DNA of 64,000 bases from Clostridiales bacterium (GCA_021736985.1 JAIPEW010000001.1:16239-80238); one strand, 5' to 3'. Numbered from the stretch's first letter, positions 25,435-34,974 are shown. Program-made: numbers and translations. Notes: generated from the letters alone by a model not told the origin.

Positions 25435-26646
25435 TTGCGCAGAGTTTATTTAGATCATAGTGCTACAACACCTGTATGTCCAGAAGTAGCAGAAGAGATG
25501 TATAAATATATAACAGGTAACTATGGTAATCCTACGAGCGTTCATTATTATGGTCGCCAGGTAAGAAATGCAGTAGAAGAAGCGAGGGAGAAAGTAGCTG
25601 CTTCTATTGGCGCAAATGCAAAGGAGATTGTATTTACCAGCGGCGGCACCGAATCGGATAATATGGCTGTACACGGAATAGTTTATACTAATAAAAACAA
25701 AGGTAATCATATAATAACATCTGCCGTAGAGCATCATGCAGTATTAAACATGGTACAAGCATTAGAAAAAGAAGGTTTTGATATAACTGTTTTGCCTGTA
25801 GATCAATACGGCATGGTAAATCCTGAAGATGTTCGTAATGCTATTACTGGTAACACCATATTAGTAAGTATAATGCATGCAAATAATGAGATAGGCACAA
25901 TACAGCCTGTTGAAGAAATAAGCAAAATTACCCGGGAGCACGGAATCCCTTTTCATATTGATGCAGTGCAAAGTTTTGGTAAAATCCCCGTAAACGTTGA
26001 TGACCTGGGAGCGGATCTACTAACTATCAGCGGGCATAAAGTATATGCGCCTAAAGGAATTGGAGCTTTATATGTACGCAAGGGGACTCGTTGGAAACAG
26101 ACGCTTTTTCACGGCGGGGCCCAGGAACGGTTGCGCCGTGCAGGTACGGAAAATGTTCCGGGAATTATAGCCATGGGGAAAGCTTGTGAACTGGCTGTAG
26201 CTGATCTGCAGGAAGAGTCTGATCACCTTAGAAAGTTAAGAGATGCTGTAATTGAAAAAGTTTTAAATAAAATTGAGCATGTAAGACTAACAGGGCATCC
26301 TGCTGAGCGCATTCCGGGGCACGCGAGTTTTTGCTTTGAATTCATAGAAGGAGAATCTATGCTTTTAAGCCTGGACATGAAAGGAATCGCTGCTTCCAGC
26401 GGATCTGCATGTACATCTGGTTCACTGGAACCCTCGCATGTGCTGCTGGCAACTGGTATTCCTCACGAAGTTGCTCATGGTTCAATAAGGACAAGTTTTG
26501 GTAAAGATAATACTCTTGATGATGTTGAATATTTTGTTGAAACTATGCAGTCCATCGTAGAAAGACTTCGTTCTATGTCTCCAATAGACCAGGATTTTGA
26601 TAGTACATGTGCAAGTTGCAAAGAAGGCAAAAGCTGTCATGCGTAA
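25435..26646 (+). CDS. iscS: Cysteine desulfurase (IscS/NifS)
   Basis: A 403-residue PLP enzyme that takes sulfur from cysteine for Fe-S clusters and tRNA thiolation. PLP lysine Lys202 in SGHKVYAPKG, substrate loop Cys326 in SSGSACTSGS, N-terminal YLDHSATTPV. It ends with a cysteine-rich tail CASCKEGKSC not essential to the fold. TTG behind AGGAGG, 13 bases after iscR. Confidence 0.95.
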   Translation: MRRVYLDHSATTPVCPEVAEEMYKYITGNYGNPTSVHYYGRQVRNAVEEAREKVAASIGANAKEIVFTSGGTESDNMAVHGIVYTNKNKGNHIITSAVEHHAVLNMVQALEKEGFDITVLPVDQYGMVNPEDVRNAITGNTILVSIMHANNEIGTIQPVEEISKITREHGIPFHIDAVQSFGKIPVNVDDLGADLLTISGHKVYAPKGIGALYVRKGTRWKQTLFHGGAQERLRRAGTENVPGIIAMGKACELAVADLQEESDHLRKLRDAVIEKVLNKIEHVRLTGHPAERIPGHASFCFEFIEGESMLLSLDMKGIAASSGSACTSGSLEPSHVLLATGIPHEVAHGSIRTSFGKDNTLDDVEYFVETMQSIVERLRSMSPIDQDFDSTCASCKEGKSCHA

Positions 26647-26679
26647 AAATACATTTTAATGCAGGGTAGGGGGAATATT

Positions 26680-27063
26680 ATGTATACTGAAAAGGTAATG
26701 GATCATTTCGAAAATCCCAGGAATGTAGGCGAGCTAAGTAATGCTGACGGAATTGGCCAGGTGGGAAATCCTACTTGTGGAGATATAATGAAGATATTTA
26801 TTAAAGTAGATGGGGACGGAGGCGAACGCATCAGCGATATCAAGTTTAAGACATTTGGATGTGGTGCTGCTATTGCTACCAGCAGTATGGTTACTGAACT
26901 TGTTAAAGGGAAGACTATAGACGAGGCATTGAGTATTAGCAATAAAACTGTTGCGGAGGCTCTTGACGGTTTACCGCCTCAAAAAATGCACTGTTCTAAC
27001 CTGGCAGCAGATGCACTGCATACAGCTATTAAAGATTATAAAGATAAAAAGTACGCAGAATAA
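26680..27063 (+). CDS. iscU: Fe-S cluster scaffold IscU/NifU-type
   Basis: A 127-residue scaffold protein. Three ligand cysteines: Cys33 in NPTCGD, Cys61 in TFGCGAA and Cys105 in KMHCSN, with Asp35. ATG at 26680 has TAGGGGGAA at proper spacing, better than the ATG at 26659. It lies between iscS and mnmA, so sulfur from IscS can pass to both. Confidence 0.94.
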   Translation: MYTEKVMDHFENPRNVGELSNADGIGQVGNPTCGDIMKIFIKVDGDGGERISDIKFKTFGCGAAIATSSMVTELVKGKTIDEALSISNKTVAEALDGLPPQKMHCSNLAADALHTAIKDYKDKKYAE

Positions 27064-27083
27064 ATTATTGCAGGTGGGTAGTT

Positions 27084-28133
27084 GTGAAAAGCAAAAAAGT
27101 TGCAGTTGCCATTAGCGGCGGGGTAGACAGTTCTTTAACCGCCGCTCTTTTATTAGAACAAGGTTATGAAATATTTGGAGTTACAATGCAGCTCATGGAT
27201 TCTCAAGGATCAGTTGAAGATGCCCGCTCAGTAGCGGAATCACTGGATATACCTTTTTATGTCTTTGATTTATCCCCTGTTTTTGAAAAAGAAGTAATTA
27301 ATAATTTTGTAAAAGAATATGTAAGCGGCCGTACTCCAAACCCTTGTATATTGTGTAATAAGAAAATAAAGTTTCAATCATTATTGAATAGTGCGCTGGA
27401 AATGGGCGCTGATTACCTGGCAACGGGACATTATGCACGCCTTTCTTTTGATGAAAAAATTAATCGTCATGTTATAAAAAAAGCTTATGATCAGAAGAAA
27501 AACCAGACGTATTTTCTTTATAACATGAACCAGAGTCAAATTGCCAGCACCCTTATGCCCCTGGGCGAATATACAAAAGAAGAAGTGCGCGATATGGCCT
27601 GGGAGCGGGATATCAAAACGTCTCAAAAGCCCGAAAGCCAGGAAATATGCTTTATAGCTAACAATGATTATCACAGCTTTATTAGAAAACACACAGTTGA
27701 TAATATAAAGCCCGGCCCTTTTTTAGATTTAGAAGGGAACATATTGGGACAGCACAAAGGTATTCCTTTTTATACAATTGGACAGAGAAGGGGATTGGGC
27801 CTTTCAATGGGCCAGAGGGTATATGTGGTAGATATTGATATTGCAAGGAATGCCGTGATAATTGGTCCCTGTGAAGCACTGGACTGCAGTGAATTGACAG
27901 CTCAAGATAATAATTTTATTCTTTTTGATAAACTTGAGAAAAAGATGGAAGTGTTTGCACAGATACGTTACAATGCTCCTCCAGTTCCGGCAGTGCTTAG
28001 CCCGGGTAATAATGATAGTATACGGGTGCGGTTTTCAATCCCTCAGAAGGCAGTTGCCCCGGGCCAGTCGGTAGTTTATTATTCCGGAGATGTTTTGCTG
28101 GGTGGAGGTACAATAATAAAACGTACCGGGTAA
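27084..28133 (+). CDS. mnmA: tRNA-specific 2-thiouridylase
   Basis: A 349-residue enzyme that thiolates U34 of tRNA-Lys/Glu/Gln. PP-loop AISGGVDSSL at the N-terminus. Catalytic cysteines are in NPCILCNKKIKF (about residue 90) and ESQEICFI (about 187). ATG-less start GTG behind CAGGTGG, 20 bases after iscU. It is slightly shorter than E. coli MnmA. Confidence 0.95.
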   Translation: MKSKKVAVAISGGVDSSLTAALLLEQGYEIFGVTMQLMDSQGSVEDARSVAESLDIPFYVFDLSPVFEKEVINNFVKEYVSGRTPNPCILCNKKIKFQSLLNSALEMGADYLATGHYARLSFDEKINRHVIKKAYDQKKNQTYFLYNMNQSQIASTLMPLGEYTKEEVRDMAWERDIKTSQKPESQEICFIANNDYHSFIRKHTVDNIKPGPFLDLEGNILGQHKGIPFYTIGQRRGLGLSMGQRVYVVDIDIARNAVIIGPCEALDCSELTAQDNNFILFDKLEKKMEVFAQIRYNAPPVPAVLSPGNNDSIRVRFSIPQKAVAPGQSVVYYSGDVLLGGGTIIKRTG

Positions 28134-28162
28134 TGCACAGTGTTAAACTGTGCATTTTTTAT
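28132..28162 (+). terminator. Terminator after mnmA
   Basis: ATGCACAGT-GTT-AACTGTGCAT stem and T run, overlapping the stop codon. Confidence 0.8.
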
Positions 28163-28228
28163 TTTTATTATGGCAATACTCAAAGAAAAGGTCTAATATA
28201 ATAAAAAATAATTTCAGGAGGCTTTACT

Positions 28229-28402
28229 ATGGATTGTCCTATTTGCGGAGGCAAATCAACCGGAAAAGTAGGAGTAGACCAGTATTACTGCAGGGACTGC
28301 TGCAGGGAGTACAGGATTACTAAAGAAGGCGTTGAAATTTATGATGTATCAGAAGACGGCAGTTTAGTAGCTTTTGACCCGGATAACAGGTATCTTCTTT
28401 GA
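28229..28402 (+). CDS. 57-residue zinc-ribbon protein
   Basis: Small acidic protein starting MDCPICGGKSTGK, with a second CRDCC cluster near residue 21, so CPIC...CRDC forms a likely zinc ribbon. An acidic C-terminal half follows. ATG behind CAGGAGG (28215-28221). The gene stands between the mnmA terminator and a copy of the structured repeat. No named family recognised; the RBS, start and cysteine spacing make it a likely real gene. Confidence 0.7.
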   Translation: MDCPICGGKSTGKVGVDQYYCRDCCREYRITKEGVEIYDVSEDGSLVAFDPDNRYLL

Positions 28403-28404
28403 TT

Positions 28405-28572
28405 GGAAAACTTTTATTTAAAAGCAGTTAACAATTGCAACCCCGAAGAGCCGGTGGATTTTCGTAAGGTAGCGGAGTCTCCTGGAGGAAACCACGGTCC
28501 TCCACACAGCTGTCAAAAGAGTTTTTATTCTCTGTTGTGAGCAAGAAGCTCGTGGGAGTTTGATCAGAAAAC
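28405..28572 (+). repeat. Structured intergenic repeat, copy 2
   Basis: GAAAACTTTTATTTAAAAGC, AGTTAACAAT, GAGCCGGTGGATTTTCG, AAGGTAGCGGAGTCTCC, GGAGGAAACCACGGTCCTCC (self-pairing variable part), then CTGTCAAAAGAGTTTTTATT and TTGTGAGCAAGAAGCTCGTG with the GAGC/GCTC hairpin. It begins three bases after the zinc-ribbon stop and lies upstream of the YtxH-like gene. Confidence 0.8.
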
Positions 28573-28608
28573 AATGCCAAGTTAACAAGTAAGGGGTGAA
28601 AATAATTA

Positions 28609-28800
28609 GTGCGTAATAATTTTATCAGGGGAATAGTTACCGGCAGTGTGCTTGGAACAGTAATGGCGATGATGTTTGGGTCGCAAAGAAAAATTAAAAA
28701 GGGTGTAACCGGTATGATGAAAGATGATGATTCCAAGCTTCAGGCAGGCAGAGTTGTTCGTAATGTTGGCAAAACAGTAAATGATTTTATGAAAAGATGA
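28609..28800 (+). CDS. Small single-membrane-span protein (YtxH-like)
   Basis: A 63-residue protein: short basic start, one glycine-rich hydrophobic segment (about residues 7-24, GIVTGSVLGTVMAMMFG), then a basic amphipathic tail. The layout resembles YtxH-type stress proteins, but the similarity is general. GTG behind AAGGGGTGA. Terminator at 28822. Confidence 0.6.
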   Translation: MRNNFIRGIVTGSVLGTVMAMMFGSQRKIKKGVTGMMKDDDSKLQAGRVVRNVGKTVNDFMKR

Positions 28801-28821
28801 AGGCATTAATAAAAAGTATGT

Positions 28822-28862
28822 AGAATTTTGTGAGGGATTAAAATTCCTCACAAATTTTTTTG
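28822..28862 (+). terminator. Terminator
   Basis: AATTTTGTGAGG / CCTCACAAATTT stem with T run; it separates the YtxH-like gene from the permease. Confidence 0.8.
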
Positions 28863-28874
28863 GTGGTGTTTACT

Positions 28875-29915
28875 TTGCCCTGGTGGAAAGAAAAAAAATA
28901 TTACAGGATTATTTTATGGAGCATATTAACAATAATTGGTTTGTACTTTATATATTTGGTAAGAGGTGTTTTTCTTTCTTTTATTTTAGCTATTACCCTG
29001 GCTTATTTGCTCAATCCAGTTATTACGTCCCTGGAATATAGGGGTACTCCCAGGGTGTTGTCTATATTAATTACATATGCTGTTCTTGTAATAATAATAA
29101 CCAGTGTTATTTTATACGGCATGCCCCATATGCAAGCGCAATTAAATCATCTTGCCGAGGTTATTCCAGAGTATGCAGCGCAAGTTAAGGATTTTAGCCT
29201 GTTTGTTCAAGAAGAATACGCCCGGGCAGGAATTCCTGCGACAGTTCGCGATGTTATAGAAGAAAGAATTGAATGGTTACAGAATAGCCTGGTAGGCTTT
29301 GCTAAAACAATTACAAAAAGTATTGTTGGCGCAGCAAGTTATTTGTTTAACATTTTATTAGCACCCGTTCTTGCCTTTTATATTTTAAAAGATAAAGAAC
29401 TTTTTAGAGAAAGAATTGTACATGTTATGCCTGCCCGTTGGCGGGACGATATGTTTGAGCTGGGTGCAGAAATTAATAAAGTAGTAAATAATTTTATACA
29501 TGGTTATGCAATGGTGAGTTTGCTGGTAGGATCTCTGGTCTGGATATCTATGGGGATTCTGGGAGTGGAATTTCCTCTTATGCTCGGGATATTTGCTGGT
29601 ATAACAAACATAATTCCTTATTTTGGGCCCATTATAGGGTTGCTTCCTGCTGCAGCCCTGGCCCTTTTAAGTTCCAAGTGGTTGACCATAAAAGTAATAA
29701 TTGCTTTTACCATAATTCAGCAGTTGGAAGGAAATTTCATTTCGCCCAAGATATTAGGCGACAGGGTAGGTCTGCACCCGCTTTTTGTAATACTTATCTT
29801 ACTTGCCGGCGGGCAGTTGTTCGGGCTTATAGGTATCATTCTGGCTGTTCCGGTATCTGCTATATTAAGAGTAATAATAAAATTTATATTGAAAAAATTG
29901 TTGCTTTTGTACTGA
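28875..29915 (+). CDS. AI-2E/PerM-family permease (DUF20)
   Basis: About 346-residue membrane protein with seven or eight hydrophobic segments and the family signature APVLAFYILKDKE near the middle and GPIIGLLPA...GNFISPKILGDRVGLHP near the C-terminus. Members are proposed antiporters or AI-2 exporters; substrate unknown. TTG at 28875 is chosen because GGTGGTG lies just before it; TTG/GTG codons at 28860-28866 are alternatives. It often sits directly before alaS in Clostridia, as here. Confidence 0.85.
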   Translation: MPWWKEKKYYRIILWSILTIIGLYFIYLVRGVFLSFILAITLAYLLNPVITSLEYRGTPRVLSILITYAVLVIIITSVILYGMPHMQAQLNHLAEVIPEYAAQVKDFSLFVQEEYARAGIPATVRDVIEERIEWLQNSLVGFAKTITKSIVGAASYLFNILLAPVLAFYILKDKELFRERIVHVMPARWRDDMFELGAEINKVVNNFIHGYAMVSLLVGSLVWISMGILGVEFPLMLGIFAGITNIIPYFGPIIGLLPAAALALLSSKWLTIKVIIAFTIIQQLEGNFISPKILGDRVGLHPLFVILILLAGGQLFGLIGIILAVPVSAILRVIIKFILKKLLLLY

Positions 29916-30028
29916 ATTGCCCTTTTCTTGACATCAAAGAGGTATATTTTGTATACTTGAATTACTAATCTTGCTAGTCTTATATTGTATAATTAAATAA
30001 AATATTTATAGATATTATAACCTCGGAG

Positions 30029-30063
30029 CCTTTCCGTCCCCGACCGGGGAGAAAGGTTTTTTT
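30029..30063 (+). terminator. Terminator between permease and alaS
   Basis: CCTTTCCGTCCCC-GAC-CGGGGAGAAAGG hairpin with seven T residues. I looked for a T-box sequence here and found none. Confidence 0.75.
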
Positions 30064-30098
30064 CATTTATTACATTATTATTAGTGGGGGGATAAATT

Positions 30099-32744
30099 TT
30101 GACCGGTAATGAAATAAGAGATAAATTTTTAAAGTTTTTTGAGCAAAAAAATCATAAAATACTTCCCAGTGCATCACTTATTCCGGCTAACGACCCCAGT
30201 ATACTGTGGACTGCTGCCGGGATGATTCAGTTTAAACCTTATTTTACTGGAGCAGCTAAACCTGATTGCAAGAGAGTTACTACTTGCCAGAAATGCCTGC
30301 GTACACCTGATATAGAGGAAGTGGGAAAGACAGCCAGGCACCACACTTTTTTTGAAATGCTGGGTAATTTTTCTTTTGGAGATTATTTTAAAGATGAAGC
30401 TGTACACTGGGCATGGGAATTTGTGACTGAACATCTTGGTTTTGCTAAAGAAAGATTGTGGATTAGTATTTACCTGGATGATGATGAAGCATTTGAAATA
30501 TGGAATAAAAAAATAGGAGTTCCGGAAGATCGAATTGTAAGAATGGGAAAGGAAGAAAATTTTTGGGAGATAGGAGTAGGCCCTTGCGGGCCGTGTTCTG
30601 AAATATATCTTGATTTAGGAGAAGCCAGGGGGTGCGGTTCTCCCAGCTGCGGGCCCGGCTGTGACTGCGATCGTTTTCTAGAAATATGGAATCTTGTTTT
30701 TATACAGTTCTTTCAAAATGAAGAGGGTGAGCTTAGCCCGTTAACCAATAAAGGCATAGATACCGGAATGGGCCTGGAAAGAGTAGCTTCTGCTATGCAG
30801 AATGTGCCTACTAATTTTGATACAGATCTGCTGCAGGAGATTATGAGCTATACTGGCGATATTCTGGGCGTTAAGTACGGTGGTGATCCAGATACTGACA
30901 AGGCATTAAAAGTGATAGCTGACCATACCAGGGCTATTACTTTTGCTATTTCCGACGGGGCGCTTCCTTCTAACGAGGGACGAGGATATGTAGTGCGCCG
31001 TCTTTTGCGCAGAGCTTTCAGGTTTGGCCGCATGATGGACAGGCAGGAACCTTTTCTGAATGATGTTGCCAGGGCAGTTATCAAGCAAATGAAGGGTGCT
31101 TATCCTGAGCTTGTTGAAAACGAAAAACGCATTGTTAAAGTTATATTTAGCGAAGAGCAGAAGTTTGGGGAAACCCTGGCCCAGGGATCTGAAATATTGT
31201 ACAAGTTAATTAATGACGCTAAAGATGCAGGTCAGGAAATTGTAGCAGGCAGGGATGCTTTCCGTTTGTATGATACATATGGATTTCCATTGGAACTTAC
31301 CAGGGAAATTGCTGCAGAAGCTGGCTTGTCGGTAGATGAGGACGAGTTTTCCAAAGCCCTGGAAGAGCAGAGAGAGAGGGCTCGTAACGCGCATAAAGAT
31401 TTTGATTACTTGTCCGAAAGAGATGCTCTTTTTGGTACTTTACTGGTGGAGATCGAAAAAACGATTTTTACAGGGTACGATGTTTTACAAACTAGCTCAC
31501 AGGTAATGTGTATGATAGCCGGGGAGGAAAAAATACATGAAGCCGGGCCCGGCCAAACAGTAGATATAATACTTGATAAAACCCCCTGTTATGCTGAATC
31601 CGGCGGGCAGGTTGCAGATAAGGCCGAAATCACGGGCCCGGAACTAAAAGCCTTTGTTACTGATGTTTTTACACCGGTTGAAGGCCTAATTGTACATCGC
31701 TGTAAAATAAATAACGGAATTCTAAAAGTAAAGCAGGAAGTAAACGTACAGGTAGACAGCGACCGGAGGAAGAAACTTGCACGCAATCATACTGCTACTC
31801 ACCTGCTGCACCAAGCTTTAAAAAATGTTCTGGGTGAACATGTGAATCAAGCGGGTTCACTGGTAGAGCCTGAAAAACTGCGTTTTGATTTCACACATTT
31901 TGAGCCAGTGAAAAAAGATGAGTTAAGGCAGGTTGAAGATATTGTTAACGATGCTGTGCTGCGTAACTATGCAGTTGAATCATTTGAAACTTCCCTGGAA
32001 GATGCAAAATCCAGGGGAGCGGCTGCCTTATTCGGTGAAAAATACGGTGAGCGCGTCCGGGTTATAAAAATAGGCAGCTTTAGTATAGAATTGTGCGGGG
32101 GTACTCATCTGCATACTACTGCACAGGCAGGGATATTTAAACTGCTGGGGGAAAGCAGCGTAGGTTCGGGTGTTCGCCGGTTGGAAGCAGTGACCGGGGA
32201 AGGAGGCCTTGAGTACATTAAAAACTGTGAGCAGCAAATTAGCGATATTGCAGCTAAACTTAAGAGCAAACCTTCTGAGATTGTGTCCAGGGTGGAAATG
32301 ATGACTGCTGGTTACCAGGAATTGGAGAGAAAATTGGAATCGCTGCGGGCACGATTGGCCAGGTACGAAGTTGAAAGCCTTTTAAATAAAATACACGAAA
32401 CCAGCGGCGTTAGGGTTCTGGCAGAGCAGGTAGAAGCTCGCGACATGGACAGCCTTCGTGCTATGGTTGACTTGTTGAAGGATAAAATGGGATCTGGTAT
32501 AGTTGTCCTGGGAACATGCCCGGAAGAAAATAAAGTTAACCTGGTTGCCGGTGTCAGTAAAGAGTTAAATTCGCGTGGGATGCATGCTGGTAAAATAGTT
32601 AAAAACTTAGCTTCCATGGTAGGCGGGGGAGGCGGCGGTCGTCCAGATATGGCCCAGGCCGGAGGAAAAGACCCGTCTCGATTGAGTGAGGCACTGGATA
32701 AGGTAAATTCAATAATAGAAGAGCAGGCATCTATATCATCTTAA
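30099..32744 (+). CDS. alaS: Alanyl-tRNA synthetase
   Basis: An 881-residue class II synthetase with editing. Motif 1-2 region FFEMLGNFSFGDYFK, VGPCGPCSEI, catalytic core to about residue 460, editing-site HNHTATHLLH-type motif (NHTATHLLHQAL) and CGGTH (IELCGGTHLHTT), and a C-terminal C-Ala domain with GGGGGGRPDMAQAGG. TTG behind TGGGGGGA. Followed by ireB, the standard order. Confidence 0.97.
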   Translation: MTGNEIRDKFLKFFEQKNHKILPSASLIPANDPSILWTAAGMIQFKPYFTGAAKPDCKRVTTCQKCLRTPDIEEVGKTARHHTFFEMLGNFSFGDYFKDEAVHWAWEFVTEHLGFAKERLWISIYLDDDEAFEIWNKKIGVPEDRIVRMGKEENFWEIGVGPCGPCSEIYLDLGEARGCGSPSCGPGCDCDRFLEIWNLVFIQFFQNEEGELSPLTNKGIDTGMGLERVASAMQNVPTNFDTDLLQEIMSYTGDILGVKYGGDPDTDKALKVIADHTRAITFAISDGALPSNEGRGYVVRRLLRRAFRFGRMMDRQEPFLNDVARAVIKQMKGAYPELVENEKRIVKVIFSEEQKFGETLAQGSEILYKLINDAKDAGQEIVAGRDAFRLYDTYGFPLELTREIAAEAGLSVDEDEFSKALEEQRERARNAHKDFDYLSERDALFGTLLVEIEKTIFTGYDVLQTSSQVMCMIAGEEKIHEAGPGQTVDIILDKTPCYAESGGQVADKAEITGPELKAFVTDVFTPVEGLIVHRCKINNGILKVKQEVNVQVDSDRRKKLARNHTATHLLHQALKNVLGEHVNQAGSLVEPEKLRFDFTHFEPVKKDELRQVEDIVNDAVLRNYAVESFETSLEDAKSRGAAALFGEKYGERVRVIKIGSFSIELCGGTHLHTTAQAGIFKLLGESSVGSGVRRLEAVTGEGGLEYIKNCEQQISDIAAKLKSKPSEIVSRVEMMTAGYQELERKLESLRARLARYEVESLLNKIHETSGVRVLAEQVEARDMDSLRAMVDLLKDKMGSGIVVLGTCPEENKVNLVAGVSKELNSRGMHAGKIVKNLASMVGGGGGGRPDMAQAGGKDPSRLSEALDKVNSIIEEQASISS

Positions 32745-32817
32745 AAACCTTTATTGTCGTGTAAAACGGCAGCACAAAATGTACTCTAAGGGCATAATAT
32801 CTGGGTGGTAATACTTA

Positions 32818-32845
32818 TTGATTTAAGATATAATATTGCTATGAT
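32818..32845 (+). promoter_or_regulatory. Promoter before ireB
   Basis: TTGATT, 16 bases, TATGAT, 41 bases before the ireB start. Confidence 0.5.
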
Positions 32846-32885
32846 TATTATGTAGACGCGTAAGGTATACTGGGGGGCGGTATAA

Positions 32886-33155
32886 TTGAACGGGAACTTT
32901 AAGGATGAAACTGTCAGGTTTAAAATGCAGCAAGAAGATGTTAACCAGGCCAGGGATATATTATTAACAGTATACCAGGCACTTAAAGAAAAAGGCTATA
33001 ATCCTGTTAACCAGATGGTAGGATACTTGATCTCTGGAGATCCCGCATATGTAACCAGTCATAATAATGCCAGGAGCCTTATTCGTAAGTTGGAACGTGA
33101 TGAACTCTTAGAAGAACTGGTAAAATATTATGTAGGCAGTAATGATGATAGTTAA
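32886..33155 (+). CDS. ireB: IreB family regulatory phosphoprotein (DUF965)
   Basis: An 89-residue helical protein of the UPF0297/IreB family, in enterococci a phosphorylation target of the IreK Ser/Thr kinase and a regulator of cell-wall stress. Family blocks: [41 protein letters not shown] (conserved almost throughout) and LVKYYV. TTG behind GGGGGGCGG. Conserved alaS-ireB-ruvX context, interrupted here by an aldo/keto reductase. Confidence 0.93.
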   Translation: MNGNFKDETVRFKMQQEDVNQARDILLTVYQALKEKGYNPVNQMVGYLISGDPAYVTSHNNARSLIRKLERDELLEELVKYYVGSNDDS

Positions 33156-33210
33156 TTAGTACCGCTCTTTACGGGGCGGTTATTTTTTAAATATGAAGAG
33201 GTATAATAAT

Positions 33211-34158
33211 ATGTATTATAGAGAATTAGGTACTACGGGAATGAAAGTATCTAGACTTTGCTTCGGTAGCCTGACCGTGGGGCCCCTGCAGTCATGCTTG
33301 CCGGTTCGGGAAGGGAGCGCAGTAATTCGAAGTGCCCTGGAAAAAGGGGTGAATTTTATTGATACATCCCACTTTTATAACAATTATGCATATATAAAAG
33401 AAGCAATAAGAGATGGATTTCAAGATACAATAATTACATCCAAGTCTTATGATTATACATACCGGGGCATGGAAAGCACTTTTTATGAATGCCTTAATTC
33501 CCTGGGAAGAGACTATATTGACATTTTTTTACTGCATGAACAGGAATCTGCTTTAACCATAAAAGGACACTGGGATGCAGTCGAGTTTTTAATTTCAGCC
33601 CGGGAAAAAGGATTGGTTAGAGCAATAGGAATATCTACTCACAGCGTAGAAGGAGTAAAGGCTGCTGCGCTTATCCCGGAAATGGAAATTATACATCCCC
33701 TTATTAATAAGGCTGGTATAGGTATACAAAAAGGTACAGTTAATGATATGCTGGAAACGATATCTTTTGCATACTCACTGGGAAAAGGACTTTACGGCAT
33801 GAAGGCCCTGGGTGGTGGTAATCTCATAGCTGACAGCAGTGCAGCGCTTAAATATGTTAATGAGATCAATGAACTTTCTTCGATAGCAGTTGGAATGCAG
33901 AGTCATGAGGAAGTTTTATATAATACCGCTTTTTTTTCTGGAGAACAAGTACCGCGAGAAATAGAAGAAAAAATTTTAAATCGCAACCGCCGGTTGCTTA
34001 TCGAAGACTGGTGTACGGGATGTGGGGAGTGCGTGCAGAGATGTTCATCCGGGGCACTATCTGTTGTAAACGGTAAAGCACAGGTTGACCCCGAACTCTG
34101 TTGTCTCTGTGGATATTGTGGTGCTGTTTGCCCGGAATTATGTATAAAAATCATATAA
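33211..34158 (+). CDS. Aldo/keto reductase with C-terminal 2[4Fe-4S] ferredoxin domain
   Basis: A 315-residue fusion. Residues 1-265 form an AKR barrel (GTTGMKVSRLCFGS, FIDTSHFYNNY, IGISTHS), with the catalytic Asp/Tyr/Lys/His set at least partly recognisable. From about residue 270 it carries two cluster motifs, CTGCGECVQRC and CCLCGYCGAVCPELC. Such proteins are common in anaerobes and probably use ferredoxin as well as or instead of NAD(P)H. ATG at 33211 has AAGAGGT before it; the ATG at 33193 overlaps that site. Located between ireB and ruvX. Confidence 0.88.
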   Translation: MYYRELGTTGMKVSRLCFGSLTVGPLQSCLPVREGSAVIRSALEKGVNFIDTSHFYNNYAYIKEAIRDGFQDTIITSKSYDYTYRGMESTFYECLNSLGRDYIDIFLLHEQESALTIKGHWDAVEFLISAREKGLVRAIGISTHSVEGVKAAALIPEMEIIHPLINKAGIGIQKGTVNDMLETISFAYSLGKGLYGMKALGGGNLIADSSAALKYVNEINELSSIAVGMQSHEEVLYNTAFFSGEQVPREIEEKILNRNRRLLIEDWCTGCGECVQRCSSGALSVVNGKAQVDPELCCLCGYCGAVCPELCIKII

Positions 34159-34171
34159 AGAGGTTATTTTT

Positions 34172-34588
34172 TTGAGAATAATGGGCCTAGATATAGGGAA
34201 TAAAACAATTGGAGTAGCCGTAAGCGATCTTATGGGACTTACTGCTCAAGGTGTAGAGGTAATAAGACGGTCGGGAAGTATTGAAGAGGAAATGTACAGC
34301 CTGCAAAACTTAATTAACGAGAAAGAGGTTAACAGGATTGTTGTTGGCCTGCCGATTAACATGAATGGTACTATCGGGCCGCAGTGTGAAAAAGTACTGG
34401 AGTATAAAGAAAAACTGGAAACAGTACTCCAACTACCCGTAGAGACATGGGACGAGAGATTAACTACCGTAGAAGCTGAGAGACTGCTTATAAACGCTGA
34501 TATGAGTAGAAAAAAGCGTAAATCGGTGATTGATAAAATGGCTGCCGTTATAATTTTACAGGGGTTTTTAGATTCTAAGAATAACTGA
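34172..34588 (+). CDS. ruvX: RuvX/YqgF Holliday-junction-resolvase-like nuclease
   Basis: A 138-residue RNase-H-fold protein implicated in pre-16S rRNA processing. Motifs MGLDIGNKTIGVAVSD (first Asp), VVGLPINMNG, and TWDERLTT with the late acidic residues. TTG behind AAGAGG, 14 bases after the reductase. Confidence 0.93.
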   Translation: MRIMGLDIGNKTIGVAVSDLMGLTAQGVEVIRRSGSIEEEMYSLQNLINEKEVNRIVVGLPINMNGTIGPQCEKVLEYKEKLETVLQLPVETWDERLTTVEAERLLINADMSRKKRKSVIDKMAAVIILQGFLDSKNN

Positions 34589-34676
34589 TATTGTTGTATG
34601 TTTAAAGCTTTTCTTGACATTTAATGGTTAAACTTATAGAATAAGCCTAACTTTTGCAAGAAAGAGGTGAATATAT

Positions 34677-34970
34677 TTGTCCAGTGCTGACAATGGTCAG
34701 GAAAACCAGCCTGAAATAATTACACTATTGGATGAAGAAGGACAGGAGCACCAGTTTGAATTAATTGATATTATCGAGGTGGAGGAGAATGAATATGCTA
34801 TACTTTTACCTCCGGTAGAAGACGCTACCGAAGCCGTAGTTCTCAAAAAATCCACCGATGAAGATGGTAATGAAATCCTGGTAGATATTGAAGATGAAGA
34901 TGAATGGGAAAAAATCGAAGCTGCATGGGAACAATTTATTGAAAGTGATGATGATGAAAATCTAGATTAA
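34677..34970 (+). CDS. DUF1292 acidic protein
   Basis: A 97-residue, very acidic protein of the DUF1292 (YrzB) family: ITLLDEEGQEHQFELIDIIEVEENEYAILLP is the family core, and the C-terminus is Asp/Glu-rich. Function unknown; it routinely follows ruvX in Firmicutes. TTG behind GAAAGAGGTGA. Terminator at 34975. Confidence 0.92.
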   Translation: MSSADNGQENQPEIITLLDEEGQEHQFELIDIIEVEENEYAILLPPVEDATEAVVLKKSTDEDGNEILVDIEDEDEWEKIEAAWEQFIESDDDENLD

Positions 34971-34974
34971 AATA

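Noticed and set aside
30000..30098. T-box before alaS
   Set aside because: No AGGGTGG-type T-box sequence or stem I features; the hairpin present is a simple terminator.
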